Shown one piece after another: positions 9,081 to 20,021 of a DNA stretch of 64,000 nucleotides. The translations under genes were made by a program, and so were the position numbers. Source of the DNA: Forficula auricularia (lineage: Eukaryota > Arthropoda > Insecta > Dermaptera > Forficulidae); contig JALMQS010000435.1 in assembly GCA_024734495.1 (NCBI GenBank), positions 2,004,603 to 2,068,602 on the forward strand. Reading direction: 5' to 3'. The stretch's first letter is position 1; the number at the start of each line of letters is the position of its first letter. Below the pieces are notes generated by a model. The model was not told where the DNA came from and did no database searches. It saw only the letters and a program-made list of their open reading frames with translations.

Positions 9081-9830
9081 AACCGACTTCAAAAAAGGAG
9101 GAGGTTCTCTATTCGATTGAATTTTTTTTTTTTTTTTTTTTTGTGCCTATGTTACCTCATATCTCCGCTAATTGTCAACCGATTTTGAAAAAAATTTTTG
9201 CATTGGGTCCAGTCTAGCTTCCGATTGGTCCCATTTTTTTACGATTTTTTTCCATAGGTATTAGACCTTTTTTATTAGGTTTGTTTAGACCTAACCTCTT
9301 TGTTTATGAACCGATTTCGATGGTTCTTTTTTTATCCGAAAGGGGGTGTCTTAGGGATGGTGTCATATTAATTTGGTCAAGTTCTGATGATATAATCACT
9401 ATTAATAACATCACTAAAAAGAAAAAATAAAATAATTTTTAAGAAAAAATAAAAACCGACTTCAAAAAATTCAATGAAACAAATAAAATACACTAAAAGG
9501 TATAAAATAATTATTATCTTATTTAGTTACAACTAAACGACGAAATATTAACATGAAATTACTTTTTAAAGTCGGTGCCAAACATATACCTTTTATGAAT
9601 CGCACTCGACGGATCTTACTTAGTACGTTTGGCGGGTACGCTCGCTTATAGGTATAGTTTGTTTAGCACCGACTTCAAAAAGTAATTTCATGTTAATATT
9701 TGGTCGTTTAGTTGTAACTAAATAAGATAATAATTATTTTATACCTTTTAGTGTATTTTATTTGTTGCATTTAATTTTTTGAAGTCGGTTTTTATTTTTT
9801 CTTAAAAATTATTTTTTATAGAGCAAAATG
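9081..9830 (+). mobile_element. ACCGACTTC foldback element, copy 1
   Basis: It starts AACCGACTTCAAAAAAGGAGG, has a poly-T run (9121-9142), a segment of about 330 bases, then a foldback of about 340 bases (9445-9800) whose arms each end in GAAGTCGG and enclose a loop with CGTTTGGCGGGTACGCTC. Other copies are at 10762-11500, 13150-13750, 26640-27367, 34330-34928, 55622-55925, 56048-56783, 57170-58395 and 59745-60020. It encodes nothing. The AACCGACTTC repeat is widespread in insect genomes, but its transposon class is unclear to me. Confidence 0.8.
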
Positions 9831-9958
9831 CCCTGGTTTCGCTCAATTTTTTTAATCTAAATAGTTTCAACATTTTTTGAGATATTTCCAAAAAAAGAAG
9901 GAAAAAAACACTTTTTTCATGCACGATTACAATACTTGACCATACCCCGTATGATAAA
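9815..9958 (-). repeat. Right part of the interrupted TATGGTCAAG repeat
   Basis: GCTCAATTTTTTTAATC, AGTTTCAACATTTTTTGAGAT and CATGCACGATTACAATACTTGACCATACC match 41850-41960 in order. This is the second half of the copy whose first half ends at 3285. Confidence 0.7.
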
Positions 9959-10468
9959 GTAAAAAAATCGAACCCCAGTCTGCTTGCTGAAGTACTGAAT
10001 AATTTCATAATATTTTGAGGATCCTTTACAAAATAATATAGTCTGCTTTGATACATTTAAAATTGAATAAAATTATAAAATTTAATCTTAGGGATTGTTC
10101 ATTTACTGAGTTACCTAGTGCAGATGACTGTTTGCATGCCCGAAGTAAAAGAGAGCTGTGCTCTCAAGAGAAGAGCTGCTCTTATTTTTTCCACTTTCCA
10201 AGATCCAGTTCATTTAATCTTCAAGTGTTCGGGGTTTATCTGAGTTTTTTGCAGAGGTCTTAGACCTCGCTTGAAGGATTACCGCCCTAGTCTGATGAGT
10301 CTGTCTTCTTGATTGACTGATTGACTCCATGACACGTAAACGTCCACTTTGAGAAGAACCCGATGGGAATTTGGATTCTAGCGAAGGCTAATGCTAACAG
10401 AGAAAGACAACCAACCAATCTTTCCATAACATTTCGAACCAATTGCGTATCTAGGTACAGTTAAATTA
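9959..10468. other. Unassigned
   Basis: About 510 bases with no repeat partner that I can see in the window and no convincing ORF. The 10110-10430 part is less AT-rich than its surroundings and may be unique host sequence. Confidence 0.4.
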
Positions 10469-11860
10469 CACTGTTTGACAAAAAATTTCTCCTCGTAAAT
10501 CTAGCAATGAATTCCAGTAGGTTTTTCTACGCTGATTTTTATGCAATTTCCCAATTTTTTACAACACGCCAGAGTTGTGAGATATTATCGGTCAAAAGGA
10601 CGAAAAATGCCATTTTGACCTATTTCCGAGTCCCATTAAATATTAAACAGCAATATTTGAAATCAAAATATTTTGTTGACGTAATAAAAAACAGCTTCCT
10701 CTCTGATTTTCAAATTACCACTTGTTTTTAGCTCAATTAGAACTCAAGTTATAACTAAATAAAAATTTTTGAGAAAAAAATAAAAACCGACTTCAAAAAA
10801 TTAAATGCAACAAATATAAAAATACACTAAAAGGTATAAAATAATTATTATCTTATTTAGTTACAACTAAACGACGAAATATTAACACGAAATTACTTTT
10901 TAAAGTCGGTGCCAAACAAACTATACCTATAAGCGAGCGTACCCGCCAAACGTACTAAGTAAGATCCGTCGAGTGCTATTCATAAAAGGTATATGTTTGG
11001 CACCGACTTCAAAAAGTAATTTCATGATAATATTTCGTCGTTTAGTTGTAATTAAATAAGATAATAATTATTTTATACCTTTTAGTGTATTTTATTTGTT
11101 GCATTTAATTTTTGAAGTCGGTTTTTATTTTTTCTTAAAAATTTTTATTTTTCTCTTTTTAGTGATGTTATTAATAGCATTATATCGTCAGAACTTGACC
11201 AAATTAATATGACACCATCCCTAAGACACCCCCTTTCGGATAAAAAAAGAACCATCGAAATCGGTTCATAAACAAAGAGGTTAGGTCTAAACAAACCTAA
11301 TAAAAAAGGTCTAATACCTATGAAAAAAAATCGAAAAAAAAAATGGGACCAATCGGAAGCTAGACTGGACCCAATGCAAAAAAAATTTCAAAATCGGTTG
11401 ACAATTGGCGGAGATATGAGGTAACATAGGCACAAAAAAAAAAAAAAAAAAAATTCAATCGAATAGAGAACCTCCTCCTTTTTTGAAGTCGGTTAAAAAC
11501 TAAAACTACGTGATTTTAAAGGATAATAAGCATAGATAAAAACATAAGTTTTTAGTCTTTTAGCTATAATTCGAGTTCTAATTGAGCTAAAAACAAGTGG
11601 TAATTTGAAAATCAAAGAAGAAGCTGTTTTCTATTATGGCGACGAAATATTTTGATTTCAAATATTGCTCTTTAATATTTAATGGGACTCGAAAATAGAT
11701 AAAAAATGGAATTTTTCGTCATTTTGATCGATAATATCTCAAAACTCTGACGTGTTGTAAAAAATCGGGAAATTGCATGATAATCATTGAATAAAACTCT
11801 ACTAGAATGCATTGTTAGGTTTAAGTGGTAACATTTTTGTTTAATTTTTGTGGATCAGTG
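10469..11860. mobile_element. Tc1/mariner-like inverted-repeat element with nested insertion
   Basis: TA target dinucleotides at 10467-10468 and 11861-11862. Ends are CACTGTTTGACAAAAAATTT and, inverted, CACTGATCCACAAAAATTAA. Arms of nearly 300 bases (about 10469-10760 and 11510-11860) are complementary with mismatches. An ACCGACTTC foldback copy (10762-11500, minus orientation) fills the loop. No transposase remains. Confidence 0.7.
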
Positions 11861-12211
11861 TAATTAGAATATCGAAGTTTAAATAAAACTCTTAAAATAT
11901 GGGGTGTGGCTATATATTATGACTTTATCATACACCTGCCTTCGGTCAATTAAGGAAACTGATTTTTGCACTGATAGTTTCCTAAGGGCTTAAATGTTAA
12001 CTGCAGAAAATTTAGTATAAACCAGAAAAACAGTTCACATTTTTGCCCTTAATTTTTTATCCAATTTCAGCCAAAATCTAATCACTTCTTAATTTCAATA
12101 TATAGGGTCCGCTATCTAACGGTTTTTTTTCAACTAATGCTTATTTCGTGAATGGTAACACTTAGCTCATGTTTGATTTGACAGATAATTAGTTTTATCC
12201 TTCCGCTGAAC
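11861..12211. other. Unassigned
   Basis: AT-rich sequence with no ORF or repeat partner recognised. It precedes the foldback retroposon. Confidence 0.4.
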
Positions 12212-12328
12212 GAATATGGTGACTCACAAAGAGAAACAAAGAGGTTGTCCTCTGCTTGATGCAAATAAACATATACACATATATATCAAGATGATATATC
12301 TGTATATATATATTATTTATTTGTTTGA

Positions 12329-12363
12329 GACTATAGTTTCGAAGACTTGGTCTTCATCATCAG
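12329..12363 (-). ncRNA. Hammerhead-like core in arm 1 of P-b
   Basis: Exact mirror image of the core at 12563-12597: CTGATGA at 12357-12363 and TATAGTC ending at 12329 on the minus strand. Confidence 0.55.
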
Positions 12364-12562
12364 TCTTTCTTCAATTATAAATGTTTTTCATGGAGTCAAT
12401 ATCATATGGATACTGAAAACTTGGTGTTCCTTCGTCACTGGAAAGCTAGCTAACAAAAACTTTTTAACTTAAGTTGCTAGCTTTCCAGTGACGAAGGAAC
12501 ACCAAGTTTTCAGTATCCATATGATATTGACTCCATGAAAAACATTTATAATTGAAGAAAGA

Positions 12563-12597
12563 CTGATGATGAAGACCAAGTCTTCGAAACTATAGTC
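12563..12597 (+). ncRNA. Hammerhead-like core in arm 2 of P-b
   Basis: CTGATGA (12563-12569), one spare T, stem II GAAGAC-CAA-GTCTTC, GAAA (12586-12589), then ACTATAGT as a palindromic stem III and C (12597) as the predicted cleavage base. Stem I is weak: GA/TC next to the core plus scattered AT pairs. Confidence 0.55.
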
Positions 12598-12746
12598 TCA
12601 AACAAATAAATAATATATATATACAGATATATCATCTTGATATATATGTGTATATGTTTATTTGCATCAAGCAGAGGACAACCTCTTTGTTTCTCTTTGT
12701 GAATCAACAACTCTGCTACTCTCGGCAAAACAAAAACTTTTCAACT

Positions 12747-13140
12747 GAATATGGTGACCATCCAATGCGTTTTCGCTTCGCTAATTGGGCCTGCGATCGA
12801 CTTACAGAAGATGCCGATTTTGCCAAAAAAATCATCTTTTCAGTTGAAGCTCATTTTGATCTTGGCGGGTATGTAAACAAGCAAAATTGTTGCATTTGGG
12901 GCACAGAAAACCCACACGCATACATTGAAAAGCCGACGCACCCAAAACGAGTCACTGTTTGGTGCGGATTTTGGTCCAGAGGCATAATTGGGCTATTTTT
13001 CTTCGAAAATGAGCAAGGAGTGGCCGTTACAGTCAATGGCGATCGTTATCGGGCCATGTTGAACGAATTTATGTTCACAAAAATTGAAGAGGAGGATATT
13101 GTCAACATTTGGTTTCATTTAGTGAATTTTATTCTCAATA
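12747..13140 (+). pseudogene. Tc1/mariner-superfamily transposase fragment
   Basis: The frame encodes part of the catalytic domain of an IS630/Tc1/mariner-type transposase. Recognisable blocks are RFANWACDRL, KKIIFSVEAHFDLGGYVNKQ, GTENPHAYIEKPTHPKRVTVW and VNGDRYRAMLNEF. In the family the block reads SDEAHF with the first catalytic Asp; here it is SVEAHF (GTT at 12843-12845), so a catalytic residue is lost. The N-terminal part was separated by the foldback retroposon, and only a few codons remain to its left. The C-terminal part ends where an ACCGACTTC element begins. It is a dead fragment. Confidence 0.85.
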
Positions 13141-13149
13141 AAAATAATT

Positions 13150-13750
13150 TTTAAGAAAAAAATAAAAACCGACTTCAAAAATTAAATGCAAACCTATAAA
13201 ATACACTAAAAGGTATAAAATAATTATTATCTTATTTAGTTACAACTAAACGACGAAATATTAACATGAAATTACTTTTTGAAGTCGGTACCAAACAAAC
13301 TATGCCTATAAGCGAGCGTACCCGCCAAACGTACTAAGTAAGACCCGTCGAGTGCGATTCATAAAAGGTATATGTTTGGCACCAACTTCAAAAAGTAATT
13401 TCATGTTAATATTTCGTCGTTTAGTTGTAACTAAATAAGATAATAATTATTTTATACCTTTTAGTGTATTTTATTTGTTTGCATTTAATTTTTTGAAGTC
13501 GGTTTTTATTTTTTTCTTAAAAATTATTTTTATTTTTCTCTTTTTAGTGATGTCATTAATAGTGATCATATCATCAGAACTTGACCAAATTAATATGACA
13601 CCATCCCTAAGACACCCCCTTTCGGATAAAAAAAGAACCATCGGTTGACAATTGGCGGAGATATGAGGTAACATAGGGACAAAAAAAAAAAAAAAAAAAA
13701 AAAATTCAGTCGAATAGAGAACCTCCTCCTTTTTTGAAGTCGGTTAAAAA
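13150..13750 (-). mobile_element. ACCGACTTC foldback element, minus copy
   Basis: The foldback half (13165-13510) is complete. The distal segment is shortened relative to copy 1, skipping about 130 bases after ACCATCG, and ends with GAAGTCGGTTAAAA. Confidence 0.8.
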
Positions 13751-13787
13751 TAGCTTCACGTATGTATACTGGTATGTAAATACATTA

Positions 13788-14128
13788 GTGTGGTCATTAT
13801 TTTCGAAGTTTCAATTTTTAAGGATTGTCGAGCGGAATTTTGTTAGACTGGATCTAAAAGTATTTTTCACCCAACAACGATCTCTGCCAAATTTTAGCCT
13901 AATTAAATAATATTTAAAAGTGTTGTTTGTAGCCTATTTTTCAAAAGTCTAGAATTATGTTGTTTTTTTTTTTATAGAATTTTAAATTTATTTCCATCTT
14001 TTGAGCATTAGATAGTATTATAACATTAATTTTCACTTGGTTTTTAAGTATCCAGTCTAACAAAATTCCGCCCGGCACTCTTCAAATATGCGAAATTTAT
14101 TTTTACCCCCTATAAATAATGACCACCC
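13788..14128. mobile_element. MITE with GTGTGGTCATTAT terminal repeats
   Basis: TA at 13786-13787 and 14129-14130. The ends GTGTGGTCATTATTTT and AAATAATGACCACCC are inverted. Inner arms share GCGGAATTTTGTTAGACTGGA. 341 bases, non-coding. Confidence 0.75.
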
Positions 14129-14646
14129 TAAAATACATATTTCTAAAAGCGGAATAAATATTGTGGAGCCAGGAATATATTTGTTTCTTGGTAGATAATT
14201 TTTGTATAATTCTAATAAAGAGACATTTTTAAATTTTTCTTACGGTTCAATGTCTGATTGGAGTTCTACAAGAAAGTCTGCAGGTAAAATATTTATGTTT
14301 TCTAGTAAGTACATAAAAAATCTCAATGTTTTAAGGAATTTTAATTCATTGCAGTGCAGGGCCGCATGCGGGCCGCGGGCTGGACAGCCCTGTTTTAAAG
14401 TGATATTTCACAAAAATTAATTTGCTTTTTCCAATATTTCATAAATTTAATTTACTTGTTAGTTATTTCATTAAATTAATATAATTCATATATAACTTGT
14501 ATGTATTTGATGCTGTTTTATTTTTTAAATTCATTCAATGAATAGTACACTCCAAATTTATAATTGCTCTTGATTTCTTCCATTTGTGAGCATTATATCG
14601 ATTTTGCGTAATTATATATTCAGTGTTTATATATATATTCATTTTT
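14129..14646. other. Unassigned, with a hAT-like end
   Basis: Mostly AT-rich. At about 14355-14395 GGGCCGCGGGCTGGACAGCC resembles the 3' terminus of hAT elements of the CAGGGGTGTC class; the matching left-end type is seen at 42235. Confidence 0.4.
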
Positions 14647-16780
14647 ACTTTATCCAATGCAAAGCATGGGTAAAGTATTGTAATCGCTCTCGGGGCAAGC
14701 GTGGCTTCAAAGGGTCCTCAGGTAAAGACTACGGAACCCATGGACTCAAATAAAGTCACAAATTGTAGTATTCAATTAGGTTGAATTTTAGCACGTGACG
14801 GTTTTGCCAAAAATTACAAGGGGTCTCGTCGAGAGGCCAAAAAGTGCGATTTTTTCATTTAGTGCGTGCGGATGTATGTATGTATGTATGTATGGATGGA
14901 TGGATGTTATCGTTTTTTTGGCCCACGATTTTTTCCACACCGTTGCACCGATTGAAATGAAATTGAAAACCTGGCATTCTTTTAACAAAATGAAGCGCTG
15001 ATTAGTTTTTGGTACATATCGGCCCACAAACATTAGTACTTTATTACAGTACTTTTTAGTTTTTTCTAAATATCTTGAAAATGACTTAACCAATTTTGAT
15101 GAAATTTAATATCCTAATTAAGTACCTTGGGGACCACAAAAAAGGTTAAATAAAGTTTTTAGTAAAATTATATTTTAAAGTACTTTACTCTAGAGTAAGA
15201 TGGTACTTTTTTTAATTTTTTTAATTCTTTAAAATTTATTCATTTGAAAGTTTTAATATTGCTCATTTAGCCTTGCTTAAGTAAGAATGGATAGGCTTCT
15301 CTCTGTGAAATGCTAAAAATTTGGGAGGAATTTTTATGAGTAACCATAGCAACTGCGTTGTTTTCTTATCCGTTACCTTTGCTGAAGACAGAGAAATCGA
15401 TTTTAAACCAAAAATAGCGATTGATTCTCATCTAGTATTTGAGGAATAATCATTCTATATTGGATTTTTGACGTTTCGGTTTTTATTAGTAACCATTGCT
15501 GAAGACATAGAGAAATCGATTTTAAACGAAAAATAGCGATTGATTCTCATCTAATACTTGAGGAATAATCATTCTATATTGGATTTTTGACGTTTCGGTT
15601 TTTATTAGTAACCATTGCTGAAGACATAGAGGAATCGACTTAAAATCAAAAATAGCGATTGATTCTCATCTAGTACTTGAGGAATAATCATTCTATATTG
15701 GATTTTTGACGTTTCGGTTTTTATTGGTAACCATTGCTGAAGACATAGAGGAATCGACTTAAAATAAAAAATAGCGATTGATTCTCATCTAGTACTTGAG
15801 GAATAGTCATTCTATATTGGATTTTTGACGTTTCGGTTTTTATTGGTAACCATTGCTAAAGACATAGAGGAATCGACTTAAAATAAAAAATAGCGATTGA
15901 TTCTCATCTAATACTTGAGGAATAGTCATTCTATATTGGATTTTTGACGTTTCGGTTTTTATTAGTAACCATTGCTGAAGACATAGAGAAATCGACTTTA
16001 AACCAAAAATAGCGATTTATTCTCATCTAGTACTTGAGGAATAATCATTCTATATTGGATTTTTGACGTTTCGGTTTTTATTAGTAACCATTGCTGAAGA
16101 CATGGAGGAATCGACTTAAAATAAAAAATAGCGATTGATTCTCATCTAGTACTTGAGGAATAATCATTCTATATTGGATTTTTGACGTTTCGGTTTTTAT
16201 TGGTAACCATTGCTGAAGACATAGAGGAATCGACTTAAAATCAAAAATAGCGATTGATTCTCATCTAATACTTGAGGAATAACAATTCTACATTAGGTAT
16301 TTGACGTTTCGATTATTATTGGTAACCATTGCTGAAGACATGGAGGAATCGACTTAAAATCTAAAATAACGATCGATTCTTATCTAATACTAGAGGAATA
16401 ACCTTATTGCATTCCATTTTTGATGTTTTGACTATTAATGGAAACCTCTACTGAAAATGTAGAAGAATCGACTTAAAATCAAAAAGACTAAATTCTTTTT
16501 TGGTAAACAACTCAAGCTTGAGTATTAGATGAGAATCGATGGCTATTTTTGATTTTAAGTCGATTCCTCTATGTCTTCAGCAATGGTTACAATAATAACC
16601 GAAATGTCAAAAATCCAATGTGGAATGGTTATTCCTCGACTCTTAAATGAGAATTATTTTTGAATTAATGTCAATATGAACTACAAATTGCAAGTGATAT
16701 CTGATTAATAATAAAGGAACAAACATATTAATATTTCAAATGAATTTGGATAAAGTTTAGCAACGATCCGTTGCAGTTTA
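14647..16780 (+). mobile_element. ACTTTATCC-family element, copy A, with minisatellite
   Basis: It starts ACTTTATCCAATGCAAAGCATGG and ends GGATAAAGTTTAGCAACGAT, giving inverted ACTTTATCC/GGATAAAGT tips. Inside are a GTAT/GGAT tetranucleotide run (14873-14908), a conserved non-coding segment and a 119-bp tandem array. Complete inverted copy at 22912-23970; partial copies at 16783, 19136, 20022, 20680, 38260 and 50029. No protein is encoded. Transposon class unknown. Confidence 0.75.
15370..16470. repeat. 119-bp minisatellite, about nine units
   Basis: The landmark AACCATTGCTGAAGAC recurs at 15491, 15610, 15729, 15848, 15967, 16086, 16205 and 16324, always 119 bases apart, with a diverged first unit at 15372. 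Inner units are nearly identical, outer ones diverge. Confidence 0.95.
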
Positions 16781-16782
16781 TT

Positions 16783-17480
16783 TACTTTATCCAATGCAAA
16801 GCAGCCGGATGGATGGATAGATGTATGTATGTATGGATGGATGGATGTTATCGCTTTTTTGGCCCACGATTTTTTCCACACCGTTACACCGATTGAAATG
16901 AAATTGAAAACCTACCATTAGTTTAACAAAATGAAGCGCTGATTAGTTTTTGGTACATATCGGCCCACAAACATTAGTACTTTATTTCAGTACTTTTTAG
17001 TTTTTTCTAAATATCTTGAAAATGACTTAACCAATTTTGATGAAATTTAATATCCTAATTAAGTACCTTGGGGACCACAAAAAAGGTTAAATAAAGTTTT
17101 TAGTAAAATTATATTTTAAAGTACTTTACTCTAGAGTAAGATGGTACTTTTTTAATTTTTTAAATTCTTTAAAATTTATTCATTTGAAAGTTTTAATATA
17201 GCTCATTTAGCCTTGCCTAAGTAAGAATGGATAGGCTTCTCTCTGTGAAATGCTAAAAATTTGGGAGGAACTTTTATGAGTAACCATAGCAACCGCGTTG
17301 TTCTCCTATCCGTTACCTTTGCTGAAGACAGAGAAATCGATTTTAAACCAAAAATAGCGATTGATTCTCATCTAGTACTTGAGGAATAATCATTCTATAT
17401 TGGATTTTTGACGTTTCGGTTTTTATTAGTAACCATTGATGAAGACATAGAGAAAACGATTTTAAACCAAATAAAACGAA
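16783..17480 (+). mobile_element. ACTTTATCC-family element, copy B (truncated)
   Basis: Begins directly after copy A and repeats its left part to a little over one 119-bp unit, then is cut by the Penelope-like insertion near 17480. Confidence 0.75.
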
Positions 17481-17559
17481 TATACTAAATAATCAATTAG
17501 AAGTTAAAAAAAGTACAATCATTGATTACATTCTTTAAATATTTGCAAATTTGTTTTGT

Positions 17560-17960
17560 GTGTAAATTCTCATTTCTCAGAAGACCATTCAAAATTAAAC
17601 AAAATAGACTTCTCCCTCCACTAATTTTAAATATTTACCCTTTTGTTATCTTAAAAATAAATTTTACCATTGAGTTGTATTCAAATTCGAAATCCTCTTT
17701 TCTCAAAAGGCCATTCAAAATTAATCCAAAGTAGACTTCCTACCTTTTCTCCCTCCACTAATTTTAAATATTTACCCTTTTGTTATCTTAAAAATAAATT
17801 TTACCATTGAGTTGTATTCAAATTCGAAATCCTCTTTTCTCAAAAGGCCATTCAAAATTAATCCAAAGTAGACTTCCTACCTTTTCTCCCTCCACTAATT
17901 TTAAATATTTACTCTTTTGTTATCTTAAAAAATAAATTTTACCATTGACTTGTATTCAAT
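17560..17960. repeat. 137-bp tandem repeat in the Penelope-like 3' UTR
   Basis: CTAATTTTAAATATTTACCC starts at 17621 and 17758, with a near-identical start at 17895. Units two and three are almost identical over their shared length. Confidence 0.9.
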
Positions 17961-17995
17961 TTCGACCTATTCAGGTCAGTTACTTTCTGTATCTC

Positions 17996-18030
17996 CTGAA
18001 GATGGGTTAGTCACCCGAAATATATATATC
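17996..18030 (+). ncRNA. Hammerhead-like core of the Penelope-like terminal repeat
   Basis: CTGAAGA (17996-18002), one spare T, stem II GGGT-TAGTC-ACCC, GAAA (18017-18020), palindromic ATATATATAT and C at 18030. Stem I is clear here: ATCTC (17991-17995) pairs with GAGAT (18031-18035). Position 7 is A, which the hammerhead consensus tolerates. Confidence 0.6.
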
Positions 18031-18140
18031 GAGATTAAAGATTCTCTAAAAATAAATTCGTTTTATTTTTTTATATCTTAATGTGAAACCTACCAAGTAT
18101 TTTTATCCAATAATTTTAAATTAGATAAAATAACTATGCA

Positions 18141-18630
18141 GGGAAAATTGGATATCGACCCTATCAAAGATTGTTTATTAATACTTTATTTTATCAAAAT
18201 ATTAATTTCATCAGGAAACTCTATAGGTGAAGGTCTACCTAAGTCAGGATCTTTTACTATTAGAAACGACTCTTCCGTCTGCTACTATAACATAACTCAG
18301 TGTTAAGTTTTAGTCAGACTAAAAAGAGTATAATTGGAAAATCATTTTTAAATCTAATGTTATATAAGAAAGAAATTAGGGGCTTAAAAAAGAAATCTTG
18401 CAATAAACAAGCCTAGCTATATGGATTTATTCAGAGAAATAAAATAAATCTTCCGGTGAATGGAAAATGCCGGCGATAGAAACGAATGTGTCAGTTAACA
18501 ACAACAACAACAGAGAAAAAATAAATAAATAAAATAAAAAGACAGATGCGAAAGAAAAAGTTGGAGACGACGCGGTGGACAAGGAGAGACGCTTAAAGTT
18601 TGTTTCAATTTGAAAATTACACAAAAAGAA

Positions 18631-18663
<33 letters not shown>

Positions 18664-18800
18664 CATATTGGAAATGCGGAAATTGTTTTCTTTCTCTTTT
18701 GCAATCGGAACAATTTTTATTCGAAGGCATTATCGGTCGGTAAATGGATATTTAGAATTACATTTCAGACGTTTAATTAAAACATATACATATATATATA
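18141..18800. other. Unassigned, with a poly-A tract
   Basis: No gene recognised. A 26-base A run ends near 18663 and may be the tail of an unidentified retroposon. The ORFs over it are low-complexity. Confidence 0.4.
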
Positions 18801-19125
18801 GAGCCGCCTCCGTGGTCTAATGGTCAGAGTAACTGACTGGCAACCCGGAGGTCCCGGATTCGATTCCCGGCTATGCTCAGAAATTGTTTCTGTAAGTATA
18901 GGGTCTGGAACGGGGTTCACTCAGCCTCGTGAGGATAAATGAGTAGCTGCTTGATTGAGAAGTAGCGAATCTCGGTTAAGAAAACTGAAACGAAGGTTGT
19001 AGATGTGCGTTGAGCTAACCACTTGACCCCTCGGTACTGTTTCCAATTAAGACAGCAACCAATTCAGTAGGCCAAGACCCATGAAGGGTTGTCGAGCCAG
19101 AGATTTATTTATTTATATATATATA
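18801..19125 (+). mobile_element. tRNA-derived SINE (family B)
   Basis: The head is nearly identical to family A (GCCTCCGTGGTCTAATGGTC, B box GGATTCGATTCCC). After GGGTCTGG the body is entirely different and ends in ATTTATTTATATATATA rather than poly-A. Confidence 0.75.
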
Positions 19126-19126
19126 C

Positions 19127-20020
19127 TGGGTGAGTTTTTACTTTATCCAATGCGAAGCATGGGAGAAAGTATTGGAATCGCTCTCGAGGCAAGCGCGACT
19201 TCAAAGGGTCCTCAGGTAAAGACTACGGAACCCATGGACTCAATTAAGGTCACAAATTGAAGTATTCAATGAGATTGAATTTTAGCACGTGACGGTTTTG
19301 CCAAAATTACCTGGGATCTCGTCGAGAGGCCAAAAAGTGCCATTTTTTTTGAAGTGCGTTCGGATGTATATATGTATGTGTGTGTGTGTGTGTGTGTGTG
19401 TTATCGTTTTTTTCGTCCACGATTTTTTCCACACCTTTGCGCCGATTGAAATGAAATTGAAAGCCTACCATTAGTTTAACAAAATGAAGCGCTGATTAGT
19501 TTTTGGTACATATCGGTCCACAAACATTAGTACTTTATTTCAGTACTTTTTTAGTTTTTTCTAAATATCTTGAAAATGACTTAACCAATTTTGATGAAAT
19601 TTAATATCCTAATTAAGTACCTTGGGGACCACAAAAAAGGTTAAATAAAGTTTTTAGTAAAATTATATTTTAATGTACTTTACTCAAGAACATATTAATA
19701 TTTCAAATGAATTTGGATAAAGTTTAGCAACGATCCGTTGCAGTTTATTTTATCTTGAGACAGTCTTATAATTCAAAAACAATGTATTATATGAAAAAAA
19801 GTTTTAAATAAAAGTTTATTTATATCGAGGGGAAACTAAACTACACTATTGTTTGTCGACCTAGAACAAGCTTTCAAGGGTATTTCAATGTCAAGTTCTG
19901 TTTTTTAAATGGAACCCTATATTTTTCTACACATAGCCTAAATCAACAAAAAAAAAAAAAAAAAAAAAAAACTGAACAACTTTCATAAGAACTATTTTTT
20001 TATACGACATCAAATAAAAT
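19127..20020 (+). mobile_element. Composite CCGGGTGAG / ACTTTATCC element
   Basis: CTGGGTGAGTTTTT at 19128 leads straight into an ACTTTATCC-family segment (19139-19750), after which the CCGGGTGAG-family sequence TTTTATCTTGAGACAGTC resumes and runs to ACTGAACAACTTTCATAAG. The same junction occurs at 50017-50035. A TG microsatellite lies at 19376-19400. Confidence 0.65.
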
Positions 20021-20021
20021 A

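Larger units (their letters stand above)
12224..12746 (+). mobile_element. Foldback hammerhead retroposon (P-b)
   Basis: Two 227-base arms (12224-12450 and 12476-12702) are almost perfectly complementary around a 25-base loop, followed by a 44-base unique tail (12703-12746) containing CTCTGCTACTCTCGGCAAAA. A 12-bp target duplication GAATATGGTGAC flanks the unit exactly (12212-12223 and 12747-12758), and the insertion splits a transposase gene. Each arm holds one hammerhead-like core. The same tail occurs in P-a and P-c. Structure: two Penelope-type terminal repeats joined tail-outward, moved as one unit. Confidence 0.85.
17481..18140 (+). mobile_element. Penelope-like element, 3' end
   Basis: The last 17 sense codons of a Penelope-type endonuclease (NNQLEVKKSTIIDYIL, stop at 17536-17538) match the end of the frame at 60201-60503. 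They are followed by a 3' UTR made of a 137-bp tandem repeat and a terminal repeat with a hammerhead-like core and GTGAAACCTACC, as in the 60-kb copy. It is 5' truncated at about 17481. Confidence 0.75.

Noticed and set aside
15370..16470. CRISPR-like regular spacing
   Set aside because: The whole 119-base unit is repeated with no variable spacers, so it is a minisatellite in a eukaryotic transposon.
18427..18713. Minus-strand ORFs rich in Phe/Leu
   Set aside because: They run over an A/T tract and have no recognisable domain.
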